Shown piece after piece: positions 37,469 through 46,942 of a stretch of DNA of 64,000 nt. The position numbers and the translations under genes are program-made. Numbering within the stretch: position 1 is the first letter of the stretch; each line of letters starts with the position of its first letter. The stretch is from Bacillus sp. FJAT-14578 (GTDB taxonomy: Bacteria > Bacillota > Bacilli > Bacillales > Bacillaceae_H). The notes under the pieces were generated by a model. The model had not been told where the DNA came from and made no database searches. It was given only the letters and a program-made list of their open reading frames with translations. Location of the stretch: the NCBI RefSeq assembly GCF_000504165.1, contig NZ_AYSE01000001.1:1116001-1180000 (forward strand), given 5' to 3'.

Positions 37469-37604
37469 TAAGATCCCCACTTCAAGACTTACAGGAAACG
37501 AGAAGGATGTGTGGGGGATAACTGCCCGTAAAAGCCCGATAAGTCAGCTAACCATCAGCGAAGGATGAGGGAAAACCTCCACTGATGGAAGTTTCCTTTA
37601 TATG
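37469..37604. repeat. Family 2 copy c, right part
   Basis: TAAGATCCCCACTTC ... GGGGGATAACTGCCCGTAAAAGCCCG ... CCACTGATGGAAGTTTCCTTTAT. Lacks the shared AGGAC module. With 35858-35876 it rebuilds a ~155-bp element. Confidence 0.8.
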
Positions 37605-37627
37605 GTTCATTCCATAAAGAAATCACC

Positions 37628-37680
37628 GATTGTTCCAAATGAGCGGAAAACCGCTCATTTGGAACAATCGATGATTTTTT
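37628..37680. terminator. Hairpin after the split repeat
   Basis: Perfect 19-bp stem GATTGTTCCAAATGAGCGG with AAAA loop, followed by GATGATTTTTT on the forward strand. Confidence 0.6.
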
Positions 37681-37721
37681 AAGTTTAATTCCAGCGGGTC
37701 TTACCCGCTGGAATTAAACTT
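37681..37721 (-). terminator. Terminator of acsA
   Basis: AAGTTTAATTCCAGCGGG / CCCGCTGGAATTAAACTT stem ending at the acsA stop. Confidence 0.7.
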
Positions 37722-39437
37722 TTAGTCTTCCATTGTTGATAAGTCACCTGTCGGCAAGTTAAGCTCCCATGCCTTTAATACACGGCGCATAATTTTTCCG
37801 CTTCGCGTTTTTGGCAGCTTATCACGGAATTCGATTTCTCTTGGTGCTGCATGTGCCGCTAAACCTTTTTTCACAAACTGACGAATTTCTTCAATTAACT
37901 CATCAGACGGAGAATAACCATCACGAAGAGCAACGAACGCTTTAATGATTTCACCGCGGACAGGATCCGGCTTGCCAATGACACCCGCTTCCGCGACGGC
38001 TGGATGCTCAACAAGCTTACTCTCCACTTCGAATGGTCCTACACGTTCACCTGCTGTCATAATCACATCATCAATACGGCCTTGGAACCAGAAATAACCT
38101 TCTTCATCCATATAAGCCGAATCCCCTGACACATACCAGTCACCAGGCAAGAAATAAGATTGATATTTCTCCTCATTGTTCCAAATGGTGCGCATCATGG
38201 ACGGCCATCCTTTTTTAATGGCAAGGTTACCCATGCGGTAAGGAGGCAGTTCATTGCCTTGATCATCTACAATGGCAGCTTGTACACCCGGAATTGGTTT
38301 CCCCATGGAACCAGGCTTGATTTCCATGCAAGGATAATTACAAATTAACTGCCCACCCGTTTCCGTCATCCACCATGTATCATGAATACGCTTATTGAAG
38401 ACCTTCACGCCCCAGCGTACAACCTCCGGATTTAACGGCTCACCTACGCTCAACACGTGGCGAAGAGCACTTAAATCATATTTTTTCACCACTTCATCAC
38501 CCGCACCCATTAACATGCGAAATGCTGTCGGTGCACTGTACCATACGCTTACACCGTAATCTTCCAAAGCTTGATACCAAGCTTCAGGACTGAAACGTCC
38601 ACCGATAATGACATTCGATGCACCAACTAACCAAGGACCAAAGATACCGTAAGCCGTACCTGTTACCCAACCTGGATCTGCTGTACACCAGTATATATCG
38701 TCATCTTTTAAATCAAGAACCCATTTAGCCGTTTGGTAATGTTGAATCATGGCATTATGGACATGGAGAACTCCTTTTGGCTTTCCAGTTGAGCCGGATG
38801 TATAGTGAAGAATCAACCCGTCTTCACGGTCAACCCACTCGATTTGTAAATCTCTGCTCGCTTCATGTAAGCCCTTTTTAAAATCAAGGTATAGACCCTC
38901 TTCTGCAATGCTGTCACCGACTAGTAAAATGTGCTGCAAAGCCGGCAATTCATCCACAGGAACGCGTTGAAGCAATTCCGGCGTCGTGACAAGTACTTTA
39001 GCCGCACTATCTTCAAGACGGTCCTTCACCGCCCCTTCCATAAAGGCTTCAAATAACGGACCGACGATGGCACCTAATTTAATAGCACCTAACACCGCAA
39101 AATACAGCTCCGGTGAACGAGGCATGAAAATAAATACCCGATCTCCTTTTTCCACATCTGCTTGTTTTAAGACATTAGCCGCTTTATTGGAAAGCTCTTT
39201 CATTTCCTTATATGTGTATTTTTCATCCCGGTTGGCATCTCGATAATAGAGTGCTACTTTATTCTTGCGGTAGGACTCTGCATGCCGGTCAATAGCCTCA
39301 TAAGCCACATTAACCTTTCCGGTTTCAGACCATGAAAACGCACTTTCAACTTCTTCCCAATTAAATGATTGATATGTCTTTGTGTAATCCTCTAAGTTGT
39401 AATCCCCTTTTGTTACAGCAAGCGCTTCCAGTTTCAT
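37722..39437 (-). CDS. acsA: Acetyl-CoA synthetase
   Basis: 571 aa AMP-forming enzyme (acetate plus ATP plus CoA). LHYTSGSTGKPKGVLHVH (near 210), YWCTADPGW, and the C-terminal KTRSGKIMRR with K548, the lysine that AcuA acetylates and AcuC deacetylates in B. subtilis (K549 there). Divergent from acuABC, which encode those modifiers. Starts ATG after AGGGGGAG. Confidence 0.96.
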   Translation of the reverse strand: MKLEALAVTKGDYNLEDYTKTYQSFNWEEVESAFSWSETGKVNVAYEAIDRHAESYRKNKVALYYRDANRDEKYTYKEMKELSNKAANVLKQADVEKGDRVFIFMPRSPELYFAVLGAIKLGAIVGPLFEAFMEGAVKDRLEDSAAKVLVTTPELLQRVPVDELPALQHILLVGDSIAEEGLYLDFKKGLHEASRDLQIEWVDREDGLILHYTSGSTGKPKGVLHVHNAMIQHYQTAKWVLDLKDDDIYWCTADPGWVTGTAYGIFGPWLVGASNVIIGGRFSPEAWYQALEDYGVSVWYSAPTAFRMLMGAGDEVVKKYDLSALRHVLSVGEPLNPEVVRWGVKVFNKRIHDTWWMTETGGQLICNYPCMEIKPGSMGKPIPGVQAAIVDDQGNELPPYRMGNLAIKKGWPSMMRTIWNNEEKYQSYFLPGDWYVSGDSAYMDEEGYFWFQGRIDDVIMTAGERVGPFEVESKLVEHPAVAEAGVIGKPDPVRGEIIKAFVALRDGYSPSDELIEEIRQFVKKGLAAHAAPREIEFRDKLPKTRSGKIMRRVLKAWELNLPTGDLSTMED

Positions 39438-39560
39438 CCCAAACTCCCCCTTGCTTATGTATATTTTTTACAAAACATATTATACTATAAAATATATTTT
39501 TTCACAATTTTTAAAATATTCTTTTAAAACACTTTTCTATTAATTTATCCTTGATAGAAT

Positions 39561-39575
39561 TATTCTCGTTTTCAC
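39561..39575. promoter_or_regulatory. Weak candidate cre site between acsA and acuA
   Basis: Reverse strand GTGAAAACGAGAATA: the TGAAAACG half fits the CcpA cre consensus, the other half does not. acsA and acuABC are CcpA-controlled in B. subtilis (family knowledge). Confidence 0.3.
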
Positions 39576-39681
39576 GCAAATTTCCTTTATGGATATTATT
39601 TTTTTGAAAACAATTTATTTTCCGTCATTTTATGTATAATCAAATTGAGATGATGTTTGACTAACCGGGATGGTGAATAAA

Positions 39682-40314
39682 TTGAATCACACAAAAACCT
39701 ATCATGTTAAAGATATAAAAACCTCCATAGGAACAATTGTCATTGAAGGACCCGTCTCTCCAAATAGAATAGAAGAATTAGAATTTCATGAACAGCTTGT
39801 GGCTTTTCGTCCTCCCTCCCAACAAAAAAAAGCTTTAATGGAAATAGCCGCTTTGCCGGAAGGACGTATTATTATCGCCCGTCATCATGACATGATTATA
39901 GGTTATACGACCTATCTTTATCCTGACCCCCTAGAACGATGGTCAGAAGGAAATATGGATAACTTAATCGAATTAGGTGCCATAGAAGTAGCCCCTCCTT
40001 TCCGAAGCTTTTCTATAGGAAAAAACTTATTGGAAGTATCCATGATGGATGATGCCATGGAAGACTACATTATCATTACGACTGAATATTATTGGCACTG
40101 GGATTTAAAAGGAACGGGATTGAATGTTTGGGAATACCGGAAAATCATGGAGAAAATGATGCATGCAGGCGGGCTCATATGGTTTGCTACCGATGACCCC
40201 GAAATATGTTCGCACCCTGCCAATTGTTTGATGGTGCGCATCGGAAAAAGGATTGACGCAGATTCCATTCGGCAGTTCGATCAGCTTCGTTTTCAAAATC
40301 GCTTTATGTATTAA
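39682..40314 (+). CDS. acuA: Acetoin utilization protein AcuA (acetyltransferase of AcsA)
   Basis: 210 aa GNAT-family N-acetyltransferase that inactivates AcsA. IEGPVSPNRIEELEFHEQL, RPPSQQKKALMEIAALPEGR (in part), and the GNAT region ELGAIEVAPPFRSFSIGKNL (about 102-121). TTG at 39682 lies 6 nt after GGATGGTG and gives the B. subtilis length of 210; ATG 39670 is in frame but poorly placed. First gene of acuABC. Confidence 0.92.
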   Translation: MNHTKTYHVKDIKTSIGTIVIEGPVSPNRIEELEFHEQLVAFRPPSQQKKALMEIAALPEGRIIIARHHDMIIGYTTYLYPDPLERWSEGNMDNLIELGAIEVAPPFRSFSIGKNLLEVSMMDDAMEDYIIITTEYYWHWDLKGTGLNVWEYRKIMEKMMHAGGLIWFATDDPEICSHPANCLMVRIGKRIDADSIRQFDQLRFQNRFMY

Positions 40315-40320
40315 TAGTGT

Positions 40321-40468
40321 GTGTTCAAAAAGGAGGACAAAAAGGACCGAGAAGTTCAAGGAAGCGCCGTCTCGAGCAACGGAGCGTATGCTGTTAATAC
40401 GTGAGTAGCGGAGAGACAAGCTGACGCCGAAATTCGACGGTCATTTTTCCCGGACTTTTTGAACATCC
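40321..40468. repeat. Dispersed intergenic repeat family 1, copy c (short form)
   Basis: 148 bp, GTTCAAAAAGGAGGACAAAA to CGGACTTTTTGAACATCC. Aligns with 3643-3850 at both ends (e.g. TGTTAATACGTGAG) but lacks the ~60-bp internal module. Sits between acuA and acuB. Confidence 0.8.
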
Positions 40469-40536
40469 TCTAATCGTCACTATCCATGATTCGGCCTCAT
40501 CATATTATCATTTTACGAATAAGGGAGTCGTTTAAG

Positions 40537-41181
40537 ATGATTGTGGAAGAAATGATGACAACAGACGTTATCACATTAAATCAAAATGATCCCATTGCTA
40601 AAGCAATGGAAGTGCTGCACCGCTTCAATATTCGTCACATTCCAATTGTTGATGACCAATTACAACTTGTGGGCATCATATCGGATAGAGACGTTCGCGA
40701 TGCAAGTCCGTCTATTTTTCATCGCAATTCTCATTTGGAGGACCTAGAAAAGCCGCTGAAACAAATTATGAAATCCGATGTAATCACTGCCCATCCACTT
40801 GATTTCGTTGAAGAAATAGCGGCCATTTTTTATGAACACCGCATTGGCTGCCTTCCGATTACACAAGGTAGTGACATTGTTGGAATCGTGACAGAAACGG
40901 ATATCCTCCATACATTAATTCAGCTGACAGGAGTACATCAGCCCGGTTCCCAAATTGAAGTAAAAGTGGAAAATAAAGCGGGTGTTTTAAGCGAAGTGAC
41001 ATCTGTTTTCCAAAAGTCGAAAGTCAATATTTTAAGTGTACTCGTCTATCCTGATAAAGATGAAGAGCACAAGATTATCGTTTTTCGTATTCAAACCTTA
41101 AACCCGACAACCATTATTACTAAATTAAAACAGCACGGCTATACAGTCCTTTGGCCAAACCTTCCGGGGATTACCACATGA
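40537..41181 (+). CDS. acuB: Acetoin utilization protein AcuB
   Basis: 214 aa. Two CBS motifs (about 1-135: MIVEEMMTTDVITL, then HIPIVDDQ, IGCLPI) and an ACT domain (about 140-214). Probably a nucleotide sensor of the acuABC system; exact role not known. ATG 40537 after AAGGGAG; 17 more upstream codons are open but not family-like. Stop overlaps acuC start as ATGA. Confidence 0.93.
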   Translation: MIVEEMMTTDVITLNQNDPIAKAMEVLHRFNIRHIPIVDDQLQLVGIISDRDVRDASPSIFHRNSHLEDLEKPLKQIMKSDVITAHPLDFVEEIAAIFYEHRIGCLPITQGSDIVGIVTETDILHTLIQLTGVHQPGSQIEVKVENKAGVLSEVTSVFQKSKVNILSVLVYPDKDEEHKIIVFRIQTLNPTTIITKLKQHGYTVLWPNLPGITT

Positions 41182-42353
41182 CAAAAGAAGCCGTTTTTAT
41201 TTACTCGGATTCATTTCTAAACTATAAATTTAGTAATAATCATCCTTTCAATCAATTACGGGTTAAATTGACATACGAATTGCTGCGTGAAGCACACGCT
41301 CTCTCTGATCAATCCATCGCGCCCCCACGTATGGCGCTGCAAGAAGAACTGGAACTCGTTCATGATCCAAACTATATTCAAGCGGTAAAGTTAGCGAGCG
41401 AAGGGAAACTTCCCCTTGATACTGCCAATGACTATGGACTCGGTACCGAGGATACTCCCATCTTCCCAAACATGCATGAAGCAAGCAGCTGGCTCGTTGG
41501 AGGAACCTTGACAGCTGTAGATTATGTTATGAACGGAAAAGCCCAGCATGCCTTGAGTCTAGGCGGGGGACTGCACCATGGATTTCGAGGGAAAGCTTCA
41601 GGGTTTTGCATATACAACGACAGCTCGGTCGCCATTAAATACATTCAAAAGAAGTATGGAGCCAGAGTACTGTATGTAGATACAGACGCCCATCATGGAG
41701 ATGGGGTACAGTGGACATTTTACGATGATGATCAAGTTTGTACTTTCTCTATTCACGAAACGGGCCGTTATTTATTCCCTGGAACGGGTAACATTAATGA
41801 AAGAGGACATGGCAAGGGATATGGCTACTCCTTTAATGTTCCTTTAGATGCCTTTACAGAAGATGAATCATGGATTGATGCTTATACTACTTCTTTAAGA
41901 GCGATTACTGAGTTTTTCCGTCCGGATGTCATCTTGACTCAAAATGGAGCTGATTCCCATTACTACGATCCGCTCACTCACCTTTGTGCAACGACAAAAA
42001 TTTACCGTCATATTCCAAAAATCGCTCACGAGCTGGCTCATCAATATTGTAACGGGCGTTGGATTGCTGTAGGCGGAGGCGGGTATGACATATGGAGAGT
42101 TGTACCGAGAGCGTGGGCTTTTATATGGTTGGAAATGACGGGACAGCAAGGCATACGAGGACCGCTTCCTTCCACCTGGCTAGAAAAATGGAAAACATTA
42201 TCTCCTGTTCCCCTCAGCACTCATTGGGATGATGGAGATGATTTATATGAGCCAATTCCTCGCAAAGCAGAAATTACGGAAAAAAATGCCCAAACCGTTC
42301 AAAAATTATTGTATCCGTTAAGTCAGCAAGTAAAATACAATAAACCGTCATGA
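41178..42353 (+). CDS. acuC: Protein deacetylase AcuC (histone deacetylase family)
   Basis: 391 aa class I/II-type zinc deacetylase that reactivates AcsA. LSLGGGLHHGFRGKASGFC, VDTDAHHGDGVQW (active-site HH and Zn Asp), QNGADSHYYDPL and VGGGGYDIWR. ATG overlaps the acuB stop (ATGA). Last gene of the acu operon; terminator follows at once. Confidence 0.95.
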   Translation: MTKEAVFIYSDSFLNYKFSNNHPFNQLRVKLTYELLREAHALSDQSIAPPRMALQEELELVHDPNYIQAVKLASEGKLPLDTANDYGLGTEDTPIFPNMHEASSWLVGGTLTAVDYVMNGKAQHALSLGGGLHHGFRGKASGFCIYNDSSVAIKYIQKKYGARVLYVDTDAHHGDGVQWTFYDDDQVCTFSIHETGRYLFPGTGNINERGHGKGYGYSFNVPLDAFTEDESWIDAYTTSLRAITEFFRPDVILTQNGADSHYYDPLTHLCATTKIYRHIPKIAHELAHQYCNGRWIAVGGGGYDIWRVVPRAWAFIWLEMTGQQGIRGPLPSTWLEKWKTLSPVPLSTHWDDGDDLYEPIPRKAEITEKNAQTVQKLLYPLSQQVKYNKPS

Positions 42354-42371
42354 AAATTTTCATGACGGTTT
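42342..42371. terminator. Convergent terminator between acuC and ccpA
   Basis: AAACCGTCATGAAAA / TTTTCATGACGGTTT, overlapping the acuC stop. Confidence 0.8.
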
Positions 42372-42378
42372 ATGCATT

Positions 42379-43377
42379 TTATTTAGTTGATTTTCTAAAT
42401 TCAATTCGATGCGGCAGTTGAACGATATGACTATCCACTTCTTCTTTATTCATATACTTAGTTAATAAACGCATGGCCACCGCCCCGATATCATACATCG
42501 GCTGAACGACGGTCGACAATTGCGGACGGACCATTGTCGCCAATTTTGTATTGTCAAAGCCAATGATTTCAATATCATTTGGGACATGATATCCTTTATC
42601 TTGAGCTCCGTGGATCACACCGAGCGCCATTTCATCTGTTCCGACAAATACCGCAGTCGGTTTCTCGCTTTCCTCAAGAAGCTTTTCAATCGCTTCAATT
42701 CCTGAATCGTACGTATAGTCTCCGATCACTACATACTCTTCATTATACTCGATATTCGCCTCAGCTAACGCTTTACGATATCCATACATATGCTTTTCCT
42801 GATTGATAGGCTCTTCCATCGGTCCTGTTACAAAACCGATATTACGATGTCCTTTTTCAATTAAATGCTGTACTGCATCATACGCTGCTTGTCCATAGTC
42901 AATATTGACAGAAGGAATCTGTCCCGAAGATTCGATGGATGCTGCTAATACAATAGGAACGGGGGATTTTTTCAATTCTTCTACATGTTCTTCCGTTACG
43001 TTCCCGCTCATGAACACAATCCCGTCCACTTGCTTTCCTAACATCGTATTTAATAAATGCAGTTCTTTATCTTTGTTTTGATCGGAGTTACTTAAAATAA
43101 TGTTATACTTGTACATCGTCGCAATATCTTCGATCCCGCGCGCCAATTCCGCGTGGAAAATACTTGAAATATCCGGGATGATAACTCCTACGGTTGTCGT
43201 CTTTTTACTTGCCAATCCGCGAGCTACCGCATTTGGGCGATATCCTAAACGTTCAATCGTTTCCAGTACTTTTTTTCTTGTGGAAGGCTTCACATTCGGA
43301 TTGCCATTAACCACGCGAGAAACCGTCGCCATCGACACATTTGCTTCTCTTGCTACATCATATATTGTTACATTCAC
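42379..43377 (-). CDS. ccpA: Catabolite control protein A
   Basis: 332 aa LacI-family regulator of carbon catabolite control with HPr-Ser-P. N-terminal [23 protein letters not shown] (5-24), hinge [19 protein letters not shown], then the periplasmic-binding fold. GTG start 7 nt after AAGGAGTG. No aroA lies between it and ytxJ, unlike B. subtilis. Confidence 0.96.
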   Translation of the reverse strand: MNVTIYDVAREANVSMATVSRVVNGNPNVKPSTRKKVLETIERLGYRPNAVARGLASKKTTTVGVIIPDISSIFHAELARGIEDIATMYKYNIILSNSDQNKDKELHLLNTMLGKQVDGIVFMSGNVTEEHVEELKKSPVPIVLAASIESSGQIPSVNIDYGQAAYDAVQHLIEKGHRNIGFVTGPMEEPINQEKHMYGYRKALAEANIEYNEEYVVIGDYTYDSGIEAIEKLLEESEKPTAVFVGTDEMALGVIHGAQDKGYHVPNDIEIIGFDNTKLATMVRPQLSTVVQPMYDIGAVAMRLLTKYMNKEEVDSHIVQLPHRIEFRKSTK

Positions 43378-43953
43378 AAAACAACACTCCTTGTATCCAA
43401 CACATTTTTATATTAGTTTGTCCTTAAATTGCCTATTGTAATTATGTATAAAAGATCTGATGTCTTGTTATTACTATACGATACTCTCTATACAGACCGC
43501 AATTAATTTACAAGCATTTTACATAATTCGAATCTCCAAGAAAAGTGGAACGAGCCAAGTTACAGCGTTGGCTCTCCCCCATAGGAAATTGAAGCTTCTG
43601 AGAAAGAACCGCTTTTTGGTTCTGCAGGAAGAAGCCAAATTGCCGTAGGGGCTGGCTCGTGCAGATGGACAACAACGAGAAAAGTCCTCTACATCTTTGC
43701 AGAAGACTTTCCTACACAGGTTCTCACTGGAGAAAATATTTTTCATCTACGGCACACGATTAACGGAATGGATATATTTATTCCATACAACGATTCGGAC
43801 ATATTATACCCAACTTCTACCTGATTGTCACGCTTTAACGTAATCCTTTTCAGAAAGTTAAAGTTTTTGGCAAAGAAGCCTCTTTGCTACTAGAACTATC
43901 CGCTGTTTCCGAAGCGGGTGGAAACCAACACAAGAATTTTAATATAACCCCTT
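43378..43953. other. 576-bp gap without a supported gene
   Basis: Nothing coding is convincing. A structured stretch at 43550-43660 has inverted ends ACGAGCCA / TGGCTCGT and an inner AGAACC / GGTTCT hairpin. The first ~80 bp hold the ccpA ribosome site and an AT-rich promoter region. B. subtilis has aroA here. Confidence 0.5.
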
Positions 43954-44271
43954 TTAAATATGCTCGTTCATCGCTTTTGATGTAATGTTCCAATGCGACG
44001 CATTCCATACTACTTCTTGTTTTTTTATGACAAAGGCTTGCGGCGATTCGTGTTTGATTCCAAACTTTTCTGCAATATAATTGGAAAGAGCTCTTGCTTC
44101 TTGAACATGTAAAAAGTACGAATCGATGTTTGGATGCTCGTCAGCAAACTTGGCAAATTCGTCATATCCCGCTTTACTGATTGGACACGTAATACTGTGC
44201 TTTAAAAATAGAAAGTGACCTTTCTCTTCTAGAAGTTTATCAAATTGTTCAACCGTCATGATTTTTTCCAT
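43954..44271 (-). CDS. ytxJ: Bacilliredoxin-like protein YtxJ (BrxC)
   Basis: 105 aa thioredoxin-fold protein with monothiol active site SITCPISK (near 28). Linked to bacillithiol redox in Bacillus. ATG follows AAGGAG, 8 nt. Last gene of ytxGHJ on the reverse strand, about 115 bp after ytxH. Confidence 0.93.
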   Translation of the reverse strand: MEKIMTVEQFDKLLEEKGHFLFLKHSITCPISKAGYDEFAKFADEHPNIDSYFLHVQEARALSNYIAEKFGIKHESPQAFVIKKQEVVWNASHWNITSKAMNEHI

Positions 44272-44345
44272 CTGAATCGCTCCTTGCGAATAAATAATTT
44301 TGTAGTTATCATATCATCTTTATCCTTCTTCCCACAAATTCAAAG

Positions 44346-44373
44346 GCCTCGTATCCACCGATGGACACGAGGC
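44346..44373 (-). terminator. Hairpin between ytxH and ytxJ
   Basis: GCCTCGTaTCCA / TGGAcACGAGGC; poor T-run, so probably a partial terminator or RNA-processing hairpin. Confidence 0.45.
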
Positions 44374-44386
44374 TCAAGAACAGTTC

Positions 44387-44830
44387 TTACGATTTAATAT
44401 TATGCTCTACTTCATCAAAAGCTTGTTTCGCTTCATCCAGCTTTTGCTGTATGCCGTCTTGACTCGAAGAAGATGGTTGATTTTCCACTTCATCCTCCAA
44501 TACTTGCAAGCTTGCTTCTGGCATGTCTTCCCCTGCTTCTTCACCTGGTCTTTTTATTTTGTTTACCAGTTGGGCAGAATGCAAAGAAATGGTGTCAGAG
44601 AACTGGGCTGTTTTATCCTTTGCTGTCACAGCCAAACCCTGCCCTTTCTCCAATGCCGAGTGTTTCATTTGTTCCGTTTTCAAGCGGACATATGTCGCTT
44701 GATCGTTAATATCTGAACGCAGTTCTCTTCCAGATTTGGGTGCCAATAATAAAGCGGTAGCGGCCCCCACTAACCCGCCAATCATCGTTCCCAATAAAAA
44801 GTCCTTACTGCTTAATCCCTCTTTACTCAT
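44387..44830 (-). CDS. ytxH: General stress protein YtxH
   Basis: 147 aa. YtxH-domain start DFLLGTMIGGLVGAATALLLAPKSGRELR (in part; glycine-rich membrane helix, about 11-30) followed by a charged, helical tail. ATG 44830 is 7 nt from AGAGGGG. Part of the sigma-B controlled ytxGHJ operon. Confidence 0.9.
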   Translation of the reverse strand: MSKEGLSSKDFLLGTMIGGLVGAATALLLAPKSGRELRSDINDQATYVRLKTEQMKHSALEKGQGLAVTAKDKTAQFSDTISLHSAQLVNKIKRPGEEAGEDMPEASLQVLEDEVENQPSSSSQDGIQQKLDEAKQAFDEVEHNIKS

Positions 44831-44854
44831 GAACAATCCCCTCTTTCCTTGTTA

Positions 44855-45334
44855 TTAAACATACATCCTGGAACGATTCGTTCGCTCTTTTGGCTGAATT
44901 GATTCTTTTTCTTTATCCGCTTGTTGCTTCCTTACCTTGATGCGGTCCCAAATATCTAGGGCGACATTGCTCCATTGAACGACTTGGGCAACCGTCTCTT
45001 TATTGGACTCCACTTGGTCGGAAACCGTTTTGGAAACAGTTTGAATGGAGTGGTTCAATCCTTGAATAGAATGGCCAACGCCTTTGACAGAATCGACTAC
45101 CGTATTTAATGATTCTGCTTTTTTCTGAATATCATCAGCCAGCAAATTTGTTTTATGCAATAATGCTGTCGTCTCCGTTGTAATGCCTACCATTTGCTTT
45201 TCAACACCTTCAAGTGTTCCCGCCACAGAATTTAACGTACGCTGAACGGAGCGAAGTGTATTGGAAATAGAAATAACAAGATAGAAAAAAGCAATTGCAA
45301 TAACTGCTGCACTTATGTAAAGAATTATGATCAT
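44855..45334 (-). CDS. ytxG: DUF948 general stress protein YtxG
   Basis: 159 aa. N-terminal membrane segment (2-24), then a long helical coiled-coil resembling methyl-accepting-protein helices (DUF948), and a basic tail. ATG after AGGAGG. First gene of ytxGHJ, 31-57 bp after a sigma-B promoter. Confidence 0.9.
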   Translation of the reverse strand: MIIILYISAAVIAIAFFYLVISISNTLRSVQRTLNSVAGTLEGVEKQMVGITTETTALLHKTNLLADDIQKKAESLNTVVDSVKGVGHSIQGLNHSIQTVSKTVSDQVESNKETVAQVVQWSNVALDIWDRIKVRKQQADKEKESIQPKERTNRSRMYV

Positions 45335-45365
45335 ACTGGAACCTCCTGATTGTCGTTACAAAAAC

Positions 45366-45391
45366 ATACCCGTTTTTCTTTAAAAATAAAC
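45366..45391 (-). promoter_or_regulatory. Sigma-B promoter of ytxGHJ
   Basis: Reverse strand GTTTAT (45386-45391), 14-bp spacer, GGGTAT (45366-45371): close match to the sigma-B consensus GTTTAA / GGGWAW. Confidence 0.8.
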
Positions 45392-45695
45392 ACATTGTGC
45401 TAAAATGGCCAAAATTGCTCCTAGTAATGTTATTAACTTCTTTTCGTCAAGCTATAACGAAAATCCTTTTTTCTTTCATTTTGGTATGGAAGCTTCAAAC
45501 AGTCAAGTTCAAACACACTATCCACATAGAAATCCCGTCCCGCTAATGGAGACCTTTCCGTATCCGACAGACTCACTCAGGCCCTGCCAGTTAACTTCTT
45601 GAATTCTCAAGGACCGTTTTCCTGACTTAATACAAAAAAGAAAGAATGGGTTACAATAAAGGTGTACAGCTTGCTCATAATTAGGAGGTAAAAAC
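45392..45695. other. Divergent intergenic region ytxG-ampS
   Basis: About 300 bp. Apart from the sigma-B promoter edge and the AGGAGGT ribosome site with a TACAAT -10-like box (45652) before ampS, I see no gene or repeat. Confidence 0.4.
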
Positions 45696-46811
45696 ATGAA
45701 AGATTCCCGCATTGAAAAATTGGCGAAAAATCTCATTAACTATTCAATTAGGTTGCAAAAAGGCGAAAAGGTTCTGATTGAAAACTTCGGTTTACAGCGC
45801 GAGCTCGTAAATTCCCTTGTCAAAGAGGCTTATGCAGCCGGCGGCTATCCATTTGTCTTGTTAAAAGATCACTCAGTCGACCGCGCTTTATTAATGGGCG
45901 CACAAGAAGAGCAGTTCAACATGATGGCAGACTTCGAAGCAAATGTCATGAGCCAAATGAACGCCTATATCGGGCTTCGTTCTGGCGATAACATATTTGA
46001 ACATTCCGATGTTCCGGATGACAAAATGAAAATTCACGGCAATACGATAGGGAAAAAAGTTCATCGTGAAATCCGCGTTCCTAAAACGAAATGGGTGGTT
46101 CTTCGTTATCCAAGCCATTCAATGGCACAACTGGCGAAAATGAGCACAGAAGCATTTGAAGACTTCTACTTTGATGTATGCAACTTGGATTACGGTAAGA
46201 TGGACAAAGCGATGGATGCATTGGTTGAATTAATGAACAAAACGGACAAAGTCCGCCTAACGGGAAAAGATACAGATTTGACATTCTCCATCAAGGACAT
46301 TCCTGCCGTGAAATGCTCTGGACAAATGAATATCCCGGACGGGGAAGTGTACACGGCACCAGTGAAGGATTCGGTTAACGGGACGATTACATATAATACC
46401 GCTTCACCTTATCATGGTTTTACATTTGAAAACGTACGCTTAACCTTTAAAAATGGAAAAATTGTAGAAGCAACCGCTAATGACACAGAACGCATCAACA
46501 AAATTTTCGATACAGATGAAGGCGCCCGCTACATTGGAGAATTCGCCATCGGCGTAAACCCTTTTATCCAGCACCCGATGCAAGATATTTTATTTGATGA
46601 AAAAATCGATGGCAGCTTCCATTTCACCCCTGGTGAATGCTACGAAGATGCTTATAACGGAAACCATTCTAATATTCATTGGGACATGGTAATGATTCAG
46701 CGTCCTGAGTATGGGGGCGGGGAAATTTATTTTGATGATACACTCATTCGCAAGGATGGACGTTTCGTCATCCCAGAGCTTGAAGCCCTCAATCCTGAAA
46801 ATTTGAAATAA
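45696..46811 (+). CDS. ampS: M29 family metallo-aminopeptidase
   Basis: 371 aa, cytoplasmic. Conserved SGQMNIPDGEVYTAPVKDS (near 210), IGEFAIGVNP (near 285) and the late GNHSNIHWDMV (near 330), which hold the metal-binding E and H residues of AmpS/PepS. Releases N-terminal residues from peptides. ATG after AGGAGG. Confidence 0.93.
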   Translation: MKDSRIEKLAKNLINYSIRLQKGEKVLIENFGLQRELVNSLVKEAYAAGGYPFVLLKDHSVDRALLMGAQEEQFNMMADFEANVMSQMNAYIGLRSGDNIFEHSDVPDDKMKIHGNTIGKKVHREIRVPKTKWVVLRYPSHSMAQLAKMSTEAFEDFYFDVCNLDYGKMDKAMDALVELMNKTDKVRLTGKDTDLTFSIKDIPAVKCSGQMNIPDGEVYTAPVKDSVNGTITYNTASPYHGFTFENVRLTFKNGKIVEATANDTERINKIFDTDEGARYIGEFAIGVNPFIQHPMQDILFDEKIDGSFHFTPGECYEDAYNGNHSNIHWDMVMIQRPEYGGGEIYFDDTLIRKDGRFVIPELEALNPENLK

Positions 46812-46859
46812 AACTTTAATCAGCAAAGTCCTGCTGCCTGAATAGGATCTCTCTTATCA

Positions 46860-46894
46860 AAAATGCTCCTCCCATAAACGGGAGGAGCATTTTT
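46860..46894 (+). terminator. Terminator of ampS
   Basis: AAAATGCTCCTCCC / GGGAGGAGCATTTTT. Confidence 0.9.
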
Positions 46895-46942
46895 AAAACG
46901 GTAAGAACGTATAAGAATTGGAAGATGCTCTTCAAAATGAAG

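Noticed and set aside
43460..43746. Short ORFs on both strands in the ccpA-ytxJ gap
   Set aside because: No ribosome sites, composition not protein-like, overlap a stem-loop region.
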